Shown piece by piece: positions 8,777 to 16,858 of a stretch of DNA of 50,634 nucleotides; within the stretch, counting starts at the first letter, position 1; each line of letters starts with the position of its first letter. Location: positions 1-50,634 of the forward strand of contig SMWF01000003.1 in NCBI GenBank assembly GCA_004357385.1, given 5' to 3'. A program made the position numbers and the translations under genes. The notes beneath the pieces are model-generated. The model did no database searches. It was not told the origin of the DNA and saw nothing but the letters and a program-made list of their open reading frames with translations. This DNA comes from Gammaproteobacteria bacterium (GTDB lineage Bacteria > Pseudomonadota > Gammaproteobacteria > Pseudomonadales > Azotimanducaceae).

Positions 8777-9976
8777 ATGCCTGAAATCACCGCCGCGACG
8801 GACCGACCGAGGTTCACGTTAGCTCCCCACGGCGCGGCCGCACGCCTGATGCTGGCGGTTCTCACAAGCGCGGGAATCTTCTACGCCAATCTCAGCCCGG
8901 TGATCGTGAGCGGGCTCATTGGCTACCTTGGATTTTCGAACGACGACGCCGGCTTTGTGATGGCGGCAAACACTTACGGCGCGGCGGTTGGCACGCTCCT
9001 GGCCATCGCCCTCATCAAGCGGGCCCCGTGGCGCCCAACGGCGGCGTTCCTGCTCGTCACGCTGATCATCCTCGACCTGATGACCATCGGCGTAACCAGT
9101 CCTGCCGCACTGATTGGCATGCGGTTTCTGCACGGCTTTACGGGCGGCGCCACGATGGGCCTCGGCTTCTCGGTGATCGCGCGGATGCAGCATCCCGAGC
9201 GCACGTTCGGTTTCGTGATCCTGGTACAGCTCGGCGTGGGTGGTGCGGCCATTGCCTGGTTGACGCCGCTGCTGCCGTCATTGGGTCCCACCGTGGTCTG
9301 GTCGGCGCTCGCGATATTCAGTGGCTTGGCGCTCTTGACGTTACCCTTTCTCGATAGGTATCCGATCTCGGGCAGTACCAACGCCCGGGGTCGGGCCACC
9401 CGAAGGGCGCCGTTGTTGGTGGTGCTCACGGCGATGGCTGCGATCTTCCTCTTCCAATCTGGGCAGATGTCGGTGTTCACCTACGTCATCGAACTCGGCC
9501 AACACGACGGGTTGGAACTGGGCTTTGTGAGCCTGACGGTGGGCGGTTCGTTCTGGGCAGGAATCCCAGGTGCGTTATTGGTGATCTGGTGGTCCACGCG
9601 TTCGGGTCGGCTGCGGCCCATCGCGTTCGGGATCGGGTTAACGATGTTCGCCATCACGATTTTTCTGGGAGGCAACCGTGTCAGCTTCATCGCAGCGAAC
9701 GTGTGTTTCGGGCTTGCTTTCGCAATCACCATTCCATATTTGTTGGGGCTTGCATCAGCGCTGGACACGTCTGGACAGATGTCTGCACTGGGTGGATTTC
9801 TCAGCACCCTGGGCCTTGCCAGCGGGCCCGTCCTGGGCGCGTTGTTGACTCGGGAAAACGGGTTCGACACGTTGATCTACGCGGCATTGATGTTGCTGAC
9901 CCTGAGTGTGTTCGTGTCGAGCTACCCGGCGCGGTACCTGGACGCGCAACGTAAAACTCACTACGCCGATCGATGA
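8777..9976 (+). CDS. MFS transporter (YbfB/YjiJ-like)
   Basis: The 399-residue protein is built of about twelve hydrophobic helices. The first covers LMLAVLTSAGIFYANL, followed by GFSNDDAGFVMAANTYGAAV, typical of helices 1 and 2 in the YbfB/YjiJ branch of MFS carriers. A cytoplasmic loop (about residue 195-215, NARGRATRR) divides the two halves. The start MPEITAATDRPRF at 8777 leaves a short cytosolic N-terminus. The 3' end overlaps the converging transglutaminase gene by 16 bp. The substrate is unknown. Confidence 0.85.
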   Translation: MPEITAATDRPRFTLAPHGAAARLMLAVLTSAGIFYANLSPVIVSGLIGYLGFSNDDAGFVMAANTYGAAVGTLLAIALIKRAPWRPTAAFLLVTLIILDLMTIGVTSPAALIGMRFLHGFTGGATMGLGFSVIARMQHPERTFGFVILVQLGVGGAAIAWLTPLLPSLGPTVVWSALAIFSGLALLTLPFLDRYPISGSTNARGRATRRAPLLVVLTAMAAIFLFQSGQMSVFTYVIELGQHDGLELGFVSLTVGGSFWAGIPGALLVIWWSTRSGRLRPIAFGIGLTMFAITIFLGGNRVSFIAANVCFGLAFAITIPYLLGLASALDTSGQMSALGGFLSTLGLASGPVLGALLTRENGFDTLIYAALMLLTLSVFVSSYPARYLDAQRKTHYADR

Positions 9977-10764
9977 GATTCCTCGACCGTTACCTGCATT
10001 TCTCTAGGTAACAGCAACGGGCCATATTGGTTGTATATCGCCACGTCGGCGGCGTCCCGGCCTTGGGCAATGGCGATGCGGGCTCCGGCACCGCGAGTGC
10101 TGATCGCGTCGAATGTATTCCAATCATCGCCGACGAACACCTCGAACCACGCATGGATGTCCATTGGTTCGAGATTCTGGAGGTAGCCCACCACGAGGCG
10201 TGCAGGTATGCACAGCGCTCGGCACAGGGCGATACTGATGTGCGCGAGATCGCGGCACACCCCTTCGCCCCGTTGGTGTACCTCAGTGGCTGAGACGGGA
10301 TAGGAGCTGCTCAGTGGGGTGAAGCGTATCGTGCGCCGCACCCAGTCCGTGATCGCCATTACCTGCGCATAACCCGGCGCGCAACCCGCCACGATCTCAG
10401 TGGCCATGTCACCGAACCGGTCGGACTCGCAGTAACGGCTGGGCAGCAGATAACCAAGCACCTGATCCGGCAGATCCGGAATCTCGATGAAGGCGGCAGA
10501 TTCCGACACCGAGGGTCGTTCTGCCACCATGACGTCCGCAGATGTGTTGATTCGGAACTCCCCCACCGGGGCGACCATGCGCTGGCAGAGATTTCCGAAT
10601 CCGTCCGTAAACTCAACCACCTGCACGGGCGGTGAAAGGCGGTAATCCTCAGCCGCGACCCACTGGCTGTGGTTGCTGCGCGGTCGCAGCATAAACACCA
10701 TGGGCGTGCTCACCGCGACGCTGAACGAAAGTTCGCAGGATACATGCAACCACGTTTCGCTCAT
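9961..10764 (-). CDS. Transglutaminase-like cysteine protease family protein
   Basis: The 267-residue protein starts MSETWLHVSCELSFSVAV, the N-terminal beta-domain of bacterial transglutaminase-like proteins. The core triad is readable: Cys170 in GEGVCRDLAH, His204 in MDIHAWFEVF and Asp219 in NTFDAIS. ARLVVGYL lies between Cys and His, as usual. It has no signal peptide and probably acts in the cytosol on peptides or amide bonds. Related genes often accompany ATP-grasp and alpha-E-domain proteins, which are absent here. The start at 10764 is chosen because an upstream extension is low-complexity and basic. Confidence 0.85.
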   Translation of the reverse strand: MSETWLHVSCELSFSVAVSTPMVFMLRPRSNHSQWVAAEDYRLSPPVQVVEFTDGFGNLCQRMVAPVGEFRINTSADVMVAERPSVSESAAFIEIPDLPDQVLGYLLPSRYCESDRFGDMATEIVAGCAPGYAQVMAITDWVRRTIRFTPLSSSYPVSATEVHQRGEGVCRDLAHISIALCRALCIPARLVVGYLQNLEPMDIHAWFEVFVGDDWNTFDAISTRGAGARIAIAQGRDAADVAIYNQYGPLLLPREMQVTVEESHRSA

Positions 10765-10791
10765 CTTTCGTTCAAGCCGTACTTTAGAATG

Positions 10792-10806
10792 ACCAGAATG
10801 TCTGGT
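10792..10806. promoter_or_regulatory. Inverted repeat ACCAGA-N3-TCTGGT (possible operator)
   Basis: A perfect 6-bp dyad with a 3-bp spacer lies in the 215-bp gap upstream of the transglutaminase gene and 17 bp before a small plus-strand reading frame. Spacing and symmetry fit a dimeric repressor site. No regulator gene is adjacent, so the assignment is tentative. Confidence 0.3.
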
Positions 10807-10822
10807 TGCAACGGGAGTCGCA

Positions 10823-11032
10823 ATGACCTCCACCGACAAAACTACGAACCGGATCCAGGACACACCGCCTCGACCCGAACCGCTACATGACTTTCGTATG
10901 GAAGCCGTGGGATTCGAAATACTCGAGCTGGCGCGGGGCCACCGCATTGAAGCGATGACAGCCACCCAGGGGATAGCGGTTACTTGCAGCGCGGATCGGC
11001 CTTCTGGATCTCAGCGATCTGCTCGCGCGTGA
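10823..11032 (+). CDS. Possible small protein or gene remnant
   Basis: An ATG with GGGAG a few bases upstream opens a 69-residue frame beginning MTSTDKTTNRIQDTPPRPEP. The first 14 residues resemble the start of a TetR-type regulator (TDKTxxRIxDT). The rest does not, so it may be a decayed regulator whose operator-like dyad (10792-10806) remains upstream. Its last 53 bp overlap the 3' end of the cytochrome gene on the other strand, and codon use there follows the opposite gene. It is weakly supported. Confidence 0.25.
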   Translation: MTSTDKTTNRIQDTPPRPEPLHDFRMEAVGFEILELARGHRIEAMTATQGIAVTCSADRPSGSQRSARA

Positions 11033-11519
11033 TCGGAATCGTGTCGCAACCATGTCCTTGCTCGCAGATCAGATCCCATTCCGGTCTGGCCTGGAGGTGG
11101 CAGCCAAAACAATTGCCGCCGAACCGATTCACCACATCCACGAAACCACGCTTGCGGATTGACGTGCCTGCCTCGGAAACATCGAGCTCGAAAAACTCCC
11201 AATCGCGCGTCGCCGTATTCCAACCCGGCTTGTGCTTGACCATCACTTCGGTGGGTACGAGCTGAACCATCGATCCGGCCGGGTAGGTGCCGCCGGTGGG
11301 TGAATGTGCAACCGTAAGCGTGCCTTCCAGATCGCCCAATAGGTTGTCAACGTAGAAGTGGCGTACCCGGGTCATGTCCTGCAGACAAACGAAGTTCTCC
11401 GCTTCGACATCGATGCCTGCGCTCGGCACGGCGACGCTTTCTGCGGTAGCGCCAGCGACGAACGTAAACCCGGCCAGCCCAATCGCGCAAGCAGCGAGTA
11501 CTGGCCTGTCTGTTTTCAT
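10980..11519 (-). CDS. Secreted monoheme c-type cytochrome (cytochrome P460-like)
   Basis: This 179-residue protein has a signal peptide (MKTDRPVLAACAIGLAGFTF, cleavage near ATA-E). It carries one heme-binding CxxCH, CFGCH at 137-141. The arrangement of a strand-rich middle domain (PAGSMVQLVPTEVM, DWEFFELDV) before a single late CxxCH resembles the cytochrome P460 fold. Three further cysteines after the heme site (152, 158, 178) could form a disulfide. It should be periplasmic. Its ATG follows the TAA of the preceding gene directly (TAAATG), so the two are translationally coupled. Confidence 0.75.
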   Translation of the reverse strand: MKTDRPVLAACAIGLAGFTFVAGATAESVAVPSAGIDVEAENFVCLQDMTRVRHFYVDNLLGDLEGTLTVAHSPTGGTYPAGSMVQLVPTEVMVKHKPGWNTATRDWEFFELDVSEAGTSIRKRGFVDVVNRFGGNCFGCHLQARPEWDLICEQGHGCDTIPITREQIAEIQKADPRCK

Positions 11520-11975
11520 TTACGGCGGCGCCGCGAAGTGATGCGCGATCATCTTCGTGCCCTCGAACACCGCCCTATCGAGCACGTTGCGTTCGTCCAC
11601 GAACACGAAATCGAACTCCTGGTTCTCGTTGACGTCACGGTGAAGCATGACGACGTACATCTCGCCATCGGTGGGCATCGAATCGACCGAGATATGAACG
11701 TCCAGGTTCTCGCCGTCCTTCAGGTATGTGGCGCCGACGTAGTCGTCGCCGACCGGACTCCCATCCTTGAAACCGTGCATCACCAGCCAGCCATTGCCGT
11801 CTATATGCACTTCGCGGAAGGTGAACGTGGCCTCGTTGCGCGTCGCACCCTCGGTAACAATCCAGTTCGACTCGCCATTGCCGAGGGTGATCTGGGGGGC
11901 GTCAACGCCTGCTGGCGCGGCCGTCGCTCCTGCCGCAAGCAGCATTGAAAAGGACAAAAGACGTTTGACCAGCAT
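11520..11975 (-). CDS. Periplasmic DUF7282-like beta-sandwich protein
   Basis: The 151-residue product has a signal peptide (MLVKRLLSFSMLLAAGATAA). The mature part reads as a small beta-sandwich: WLVMHGFKDGSPVGDDYVGA, DGENLDVHISVDSMP, MYVVMLHRDVNENQEFDFV. The spacing of the VxxHxxxxGxPVG, DVxVxLD and MLHxDxxENxxFDF elements resembles DUF7282, a surface or periplasmic domain of unknown function. The aspartate-rich DVNENQEFDF stretch could bind a metal. It lies between the selenoprotein gene (102-bp gap) and the cytochrome gene (no gap) on the same strand, suggesting one transcription unit. Confidence 0.6.
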   Translation of the reverse strand: MLVKRLLSFSMLLAAGATAAPAGVDAPQITLGNGESNWIVTEGATRNEATFTFREVHIDGNGWLVMHGFKDGSPVGDDYVGATYLKDGENLDVHISVDSMPTDGEMYVVMLHRDVNENQEFDFVFVDERNVLDRAVFEGTKMIAHHFAAPP

Positions 11976-12077
11976 TGGACGTGGTCTACCTTTTCGATCG
12001 CAAGCATCATCGTCTCCCTGTTTCACGGGTCATGCCGGCTGTGCTGCCGCTACGGCAGTCGCGCAACCTCGTTCGAT

Positions 12078-12740
12078 CTAACTCACGATTTTCGTGATGG
12101 CTTCGTTCAACACGTTGGGTTCGAATCCCCAGGGGCCGGGCTCGCCCTGAAAGGCGATCGTGCCATCCCGGGCAATGAGATACAGGCGATCCGGCAAGGC
12201 GCCATAGGCCTCGGCGATCGCATCGTCGATCTCATCCACCACCACCGGCATGCGAATCGCCAGATTGATGGCACACGATGCCGCGACTTCCACGCGTTCA
12301 TCGGTAGTGGTCGGATCGTTGACCCGAATGCCTTCATCCCGGTTCGGCGTAACCACCCAGCCCTCTTCCGGGTGCGCTTCGCGGATGTACACCACCAGGA
12401 AGGTGACCTTGTGCTGCCACGCTTCCCACATGTCGTGCAATGCGTTCAACTGAACGCGAAACGGAGGTCAGGTGTAGGATCCGAAGATCAGCGCGACCGG
12501 TTTCTCGCTGGCCGCCTCGAGCAGGTTGAACATCTGGCCCGTGGCGGTCTTGCGCCCATCGCTGAAGTCGTAAATTGGGCTCGAAAAGTCGTGTGCCGGG
12601 CCGCCCTGGACAACCGACGCAGTCGCCAGCGCCTGAAAGCGCGGGTCCGCCATCACGTCCATTGGCGTCTTCGGCGAATCCTCGGGAGTGAATGCCCGCC
12701 AATCGAATCCGTCAGGCAGGATGTTCTCGGATTCGCTCAT
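12078..12740 (-). CDS. Selenocysteine-containing iodothyronine-deiodinase-like thioredoxin-fold protein (UGA = Sec91)
   Basis: The frame is interrupted by one TGA (codon 91, at 12470-12468) and otherwise reads 220 residues. The sequence before it is KPVALIFGSYT and after it PPFRVQLNALHDMWEAW. Vertebrate type 1 deiodinase has NFGSCT-Sec-PSF at this site. Downstream homology continues with VTFLVVYIREAHPEEGW, MPVVVDE, ALPDRLYLI and GPWGFEP, each matching a deiodinase landmark, so translation must pass the TGA. A SECIS-like hairpin follows (12442-12457). The start at 12740 has GGGAG 7 bp upstream. Known family members reductively dehalogenate iodothyronines, while bacterial members have uncertain substrates. 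No signal peptide is seen. Reading it as two ordinary genes would break the active site. Confidence 0.9.
12442..12457 (-). promoter_or_regulatory. Bacterial SECIS element (stem-loop just after the UGA)
   Basis: In the mRNA, 10 nt after the UGA, GCGUUC pairs perfectly with GAACGC around the tetraloop AGUU. The loop G lies 18 nt after the UGA. Bacterial SECIS elements are short hairpins directly downstream of the UGA with a G (often GU) in the apical loop, recognised by SelB. Size, distance and loop all fit. The hairpin also codes for residues of the protein, so its conservation would be doubly constrained. Confidence 0.8.
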
Positions 12741-12832
12741 CGATGTCTCCCATTTTCGAATCTTCAAGCGCTCATTGTGCGCGTGAGGTAGAGTGCGGTC
12801 GAGACTTCCTGCAGTTGAATCCGAGATTGCCG

Positions 12833-13924
12833 ATGAGACTTCCCGGCATTGCTACGCTCATCCTGACGCTGACGTTCTGCCCGGCAGCGTTTGGTGCAGC
12901 ACCAGACATCGGGATCGTGGCGCGAATTCACTTCAATACCCAGGTACGCGACTTCACAAAGTCGCGCGCCTTCTACCGGATGCTCGGGTTCACTGCGGGC
13001 CGCGGCGGCTTTCCAAAGACCAACACTCACGAGATGGCGCGCTCGCTCGGGATGTACGACCTTTGTACGTACGAATTTTTCGACGCAGAAGTCGTTTCCA
13101 TCCCCGATAGCTGGGGCCCCGCGACCATCGACATCATCCAGTTCGTCATCCCCTATAACGATGCGCCACCCTACGCGCTGCCCAACCACCTGGGCATGGC
13201 CTACGCGGCGCTTCAAACCACCGATCTGGCGAGTGACGTCGCCTTCCTGAAGTCGCAAAAGGTGAAGTTCCTGGCGCAACGGTTCGGGACTCCCGGAAAT
13301 CAGTTCGTGTTCTTCAAGGACCCCGACGGCGTCCTGTACAAGCTGAGCGAAACGTCTGCTCCCCCTCCTCCAACCGCTGCCCCTCTTCCATCCGCTCCCC
13401 CTGGCGATGCAGAGGCTGACCTGCACATCACCGCCATGCCTTACATCGCCTTCAACGTCCGCGACTTCGAGCGCTCGTATGCGTTTTACCGGCGGCTGGG
13501 CTATACCGAGACCACCCCGTTGCCGGAAGGCGGGACCCTGGAGGAAGCCCGAGCCTACGGACTGGACCGCCCGTTCAAGATCCGGGGCGCTCAGATGGCC
13601 CTGCCCCACGGCGACAAACACGCCATTCGAATCGTGCAGTGGCTTGATCCTTATGATGACGAGCCGCCCTACGCGCCGCCGATCAACCATATCGGCATCG
13701 ATCGCCTCGCGCTCTACGTGCTGGACCTGGATGCGGCGGTGAAAACGCTCAAAGCCGAGGGCGTGGAGTTTCTCTCCGATATTGCGCCCTGCTGCTCCGG
13801 CACCGGGCTGGATGAAACCGGCATCATCAACATCGTCGACCCCGACGGGATCTTCGTTGAGCTGGTTGGGCCGATCGCGGTTCGTGGGCCTCAACCGCCG
13901 CCGCAGTGGTGCGCCGCCACATGA
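12833..13924 (+). CDS. Secreted protein with two VOC (glyoxalase-like) domains
   Basis: The 363-residue protein has a signal peptide (MRLPGIATLILTLTFCPAAF). Two vicinal-oxygen-chelate domains follow. The first runs about residues 30-165 (FNTQVRDFTKSRAFYRMLGF to FFKDPDGVLYKLSE). The second runs about 205-355 (IAFNVRDFERSYAFYRRLGY to NIVDPDGIFVELVG). A proline/alanine-rich linker (PPPPTAAPLPSAPP) separates them. VOC proteins bind a divalent metal through His/Glu at domain ends (NHLGMAY, INHIGID, VELVG). Most are cytosolic, so export is notable. The last bases overlap the ATG of the MFS gene (ATGA), implying coupled translation and a shared substrate. Confidence 0.82.
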   Translation: MRLPGIATLILTLTFCPAAFGAAPDIGIVARIHFNTQVRDFTKSRAFYRMLGFTAGRGGFPKTNTHEMARSLGMYDLCTYEFFDAEVVSIPDSWGPATIDIIQFVIPYNDAPPYALPNHLGMAYAALQTTDLASDVAFLKSQKVKFLAQRFGTPGNQFVFFKDPDGVLYKLSETSAPPPPTAAPLPSAPPGDAEADLHITAMPYIAFNVRDFERSYAFYRRLGYTETTPLPEGGTLEEARAYGLDRPFKIRGAQMALPHGDKHAIRIVQWLDPYDDEPPYAPPINHIGIDRLALYVLDLDAAVKTLKAEGVEFLSDIAPCCSGTGLDETGIINIVDPDGIFVELVGPIAVRGPQPPPQWCAAT

Positions 13925-15219
13925 GCGACACACCCACCCTGTTCAGTGCAGCCACGCGCCGCTACGTGCTGGGCACGCTGGTCGTCGTGTACACCTTCAA
14001 CTTTATCGACCGGCAGATCCTCTCCATTCTGCTCGAACCGATAAAACTCGATCTCGAACTCTCTGACACCCAACTGGGGTTTCTGACCGGGTTTGCCTTC
14101 GCGCTGTTCTACGCGACCCTCGGCATTCCGCTCGCGCGCTGGGCGGACGCGCACAACCGCCGCAACCTGATTGCAGTATCGCTGGGAATCTGGAGCGGCA
14201 TGACCGCCCTGTCCGGCGTAGCCCAGAATTTCTGGCAACTGCTCGGGGCGCGCATCGGGGTCGGCGTCGGCGAGGCCGGGTGCAGCCCGCCCGCACACGC
14301 GATGCTGTCCGATTACTACCCCCCGAACCAGCGCGCCACGGCGCTGGGGATCTACTCGTTGGGAATCCCGGTCGGCATTCTGTTCGGTTTCATCGCCGGC
14401 GGCTGGATCAACGAGTTCTTCGGCTGGCGGGTGGCGTTCTTCGTGGTCGGCATCCCCGGCCTCATCCTTGCCCTGGTGGTGCGTTTTACGGTTCGCGAAC
14501 CGATACGCGGCATGTCCGAGGGCCGCAGCGCGACCGGCGACCAGCCCGGAATCATCGAGACGTTTCGCTTCCTCTGGGGGAAGCGCTCATTTCGACATCT
14601 TGCATTCGGCGGCGCTCTGACGGCTTTCGTGGGCTATGGCGTCGTCAGCTGGCTGCCGTCATTCATGATCCGCTCGCACGGCATGGCTACCGGCGAAATC
14701 GGCACCTACCTGGGGCTGATTCTCGGCATTCCCGGCGGTATCGGCATTGCGCTCGGCGGCTACTTGGCCGACCGGTTCGGCGGTCGCGATCCGCGCTGGT
14801 ATCTGTGGATCGCCGCGGTCGGGCTGATCGCCGGTGTGCCATTCAGCGTAGGCGTCTACCTGTCGGCCGGACCGTACGGCGCCCTGGCCTTTCTGATCCT
14901 GCCGGTGGCGCTGGGCAACTTCTATCAGGCAACCACCTTTTCGCAGACGCAAGGGTTGGTCAGCTTGCGCATGCGTTCAGTGGCCGCCGCTGTGCTGTTG
15001 TTCATTCTCAACATTATCGGGCTGGGGATGGGACCCCAGGTTGTGGGTTTGCTGAGCGACGCGCTCGCGCCCAGCTACGGTCAGGAATCGCTGCGTTACA
15101 GTCTGTTGATCTGCGGCTTTGTGAACATCTGGGCGGCCCTGCACTTCTACCTGGGCGGCAAGTACCTGGCGGCTGATCTTCAGGCAACTGCCGACGAGGC
15201 CCGCGTGACGACCGCATAG
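13921..15219 (+). CDS. MFS transporter (Spinster-like)
   Basis: This 432-residue carrier has the Spinster/ACS-type beginning: VLGTLVVVYTFNFIDRQIL, then ARWADAHNRRNLIAVSLGIW as the loop 2-3 motif, and RIGVGVGEAGCSPPAHAML as helix 4. A second-half loop (GYLADRFGGRD) repeats motif A. Twelve helices can be counted. Members move organic acids, lipids or sphingolipids; the substrate here is unknown. The ATG is contained in the stop of the secreted double-VOC gene (ATGA), so the two are an operon. Confidence 0.87.
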   Translation: MSDTPTLFSAATRRYVLGTLVVVYTFNFIDRQILSILLEPIKLDLELSDTQLGFLTGFAFALFYATLGIPLARWADAHNRRNLIAVSLGIWSGMTALSGVAQNFWQLLGARIGVGVGEAGCSPPAHAMLSDYYPPNQRATALGIYSLGIPVGILFGFIAGGWINEFFGWRVAFFVVGIPGLILALVVRFTVREPIRGMSEGRSATGDQPGIIETFRFLWGKRSFRHLAFGGALTAFVGYGVVSWLPSFMIRSHGMATGEIGTYLGLILGIPGGIGIALGGYLADRFGGRDPRWYLWIAAVGLIAGVPFSVGVYLSAGPYGALAFLILPVALGNFYQATTFSQTQGLVSLRMRSVAAAVLLFILNIIGLGMGPQVVGLLSDALAPSYGQESLRYSLLICGFVNIWAALHFYLGGKYLAADLQATADEARVTTA

Positions 15220-15234
15220 CGGTGTGGCTGAAGC

Positions 15235-15885
15235 TCAGAGGTAACCGGCCGCACGCGCGCGCTCGAAGAAATCCTTCCACTGCGCATCGTTCAGCACGTC
15301 GGGCTCGCCCAGTTGCCGGGCCAGCACATACTGTCGGCACATGATTTCCAGGCGATGCGCGGCTTCCACCGCGGACGCGAGATCATCACCCCGGCAGATC
15401 ATGCCGTGATTGCCGAGCAGGCACGCCGTTCGATCGGTCAGCGCGTTCGCCGCGTTCCGGGCGAGTTCGTCCGTTCCAAAGGTGGCATAGGAGACGCAGG
15501 GCACATCATTGCCGCCGAAAGATCCCACCAGATAGTGAAACCCCGGCAGCGGTTGGTTGTGGGACGCAACGGCAACGCAGTAATCCGAATGGGTGTGTAC
15601 CACCGCGCCGGCGGCCGCATGCTGCTGGTAGATCGCAGCGTGCATGCGCCACTCCGACGACGGTTTGCGCTCTCCTGCCCACGCTCCATCCAGCGTCACC
15701 TTGACCGCGGATTCGGGTTGCATGCTCTCGGGCGTCGCGCCGCCCGGCGAGATCAACATGGCGTCGGCGCCCAGCCGACAACTCAAGTTGCCGGACGCCA
15801 ACTCGTTCAAGCCCAGGGAACCAACGTATCGATACTGTTGCGCAAGCGCTACCCGCAGGGCGTCTTCCTCGGCGTTGTCGGCCAT
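15235..15885 (-). CDS. Class II aldolase/adducin family protein
   Basis: This 216-residue protein has the class II aldolase fold signature. It shows LASGNLSCRLG near residue 32, Glu78 in SSEWRMH, metal-binding His97 and His99 in VVHTHSDYC, and His160 in LLGNHGMI. Such Zn enzymes cleave phosphorylated sugars (fuculose-1-phosphate, ribulose-phosphate) or act as decarboxylases; no substrate can be chosen. The start MADNAEEDALR at 15885 follows the SDR stop by 5 bp. The two are one operon, with the SDR gene first. Confidence 0.88.
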   Translation of the reverse strand: MADNAEEDALRVALAQQYRYVGSLGLNELASGNLSCRLGADAMLISPGGATPESMQPESAVKVTLDGAWAGERKPSSEWRMHAAIYQQHAAAGAVVHTHSDYCVAVASHNQPLPGFHYLVGSFGGNDVPCVSYATFGTDELARNAANALTDRTACLLGNHGMICRGDDLASAVEAAHRLEIMCRQYVLARQLGEPDVLNDAQWKDFFERARAAGYL

Positions 15886-15890
15886 CGGGG

Positions 15891-16670
15891 CTAGCTCCAC
15901 ATATGCGCGCCGCCGCATACGGTGAGCGCCTGGCCGGTGACGTAGCTGCTGGCGTCGGCGGCCAGGAACACCGCCAGCGCTTTGAGATCCTCCGCCTCGC
16001 CCAGCCGGCGCATCGGGATCTGCTCATTGGCGCGTTGCGCCGCCTCCGGGTTGTCCCACAGCGCCTGGGAAAAATCCGTCTTGATGAGCCCCGGACAGAT
16101 GGCGTTTACGCGTATGCCCTTAGGACCGAGTTCCGCGGCGAGATTTCGGACCAGCGCAATGTCCGCCAGTTTGGAAATGTTGTAGGTTCCGAGCACTTCC
16201 GAGGGCGCAAAGGCACCGGTGCTCGACGTAATCATGATCGACCCGGACCCTTTCTCGATCATGTCCGGCGCCACCATCTGACACAGCCAGTGATTGGCTT
16301 TGACGTTGGTGGACATGATCTTGTCGAAGGCCTCATCCGGGATCTCGGACATCGGGCCGTAGAACGGATTGACCCCTGCATTGCCGATCAGGATGTCGAT
16401 CGGACCCAGCGCATCGTGCGTTGCATCAACCAGCGCCTGGAGCTGATCCTTGTAGCCCGCGTTGCACGCCACCGCGATCGCGCTCCCCGCACCGCAGGCC
16501 TCGTTGATCCCGTTGGCCACCGCTTCGCATTGATCGAGCTTGCGGCTCGATATCACCACCTTCGCACCGTGTTCCGCCAGGGCCTCGGCCATGGCCTTGC
16601 CCATGCCCTTCGACGCGCCGGTGAGCACCGCTATTTTTCCTGTTAAATCAAAAAGTTCTGTCGAAATCAT
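15891..16670 (-). CDS. SDR family oxidoreductase
   Basis: This 259-residue short-chain dehydrogenase has the nucleotide-binding TGASKGMGKA at about 15-24 and NAG in ILIGNAGVN. The catalytic Ser is in ITSSTGAF and the Tyr-Lys pair is in YNISK. NPEAAQRANEQIPMRRLGEA and the C-terminal YVTGQALTVCGGAH are typical of 3-oxoacyl-ACP-reductase-like SDRs that use NAD(P)H. The start MISTELFDL at 16670 is chosen over a longer form lacking homology. The downstream class II aldolase suggests joint action on a hydroxy or keto substrate. Confidence 0.88.
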   Translation of the reverse strand: MISTELFDLTGKIAVLTGASKGMGKAMAEALAEHGAKVVISSRKLDQCEAVANGINEACGAGSAIAVACNAGYKDQLQALVDATHDALGPIDILIGNAGVNPFYGPMSEIPDEAFDKIMSTNVKANHWLCQMVAPDMIEKGSGSIMITSSTGAFAPSEVLGTYNISKLADIALVRNLAAELGPKGIRVNAICPGLIKTDFSQALWDNPEAAQRANEQIPMRRLGEAEDLKALAVFLAADASSYVTGQALTVCGGAHMWS

Positions 16671-16858
16671 ATCGTGTCCATGTTGCGTATCAGCCAAACC
16701 ACCTAGCCAGTACCGCTGCGCGCCCACTAAACTGGCGAAGTCACGCGGCGATGAATCTCCGGTCGTCAGTCTAAGAGAACATGCGAACAAGCTGTAGTGA
16801 ACATACCTGAGGATCTGCATGGCCTGCGCAGCCAGACCCAACAAACGGCGGCAACCTG

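Noticed and set aside
12078-12449. A separate gene starting at a TTG just after the UGA of the selenoprotein
   Set aside because: It starts in the middle of the deiodinase fold, has no Shine-Dalgarno, and continues the homology of the upstream segment in the same frame.
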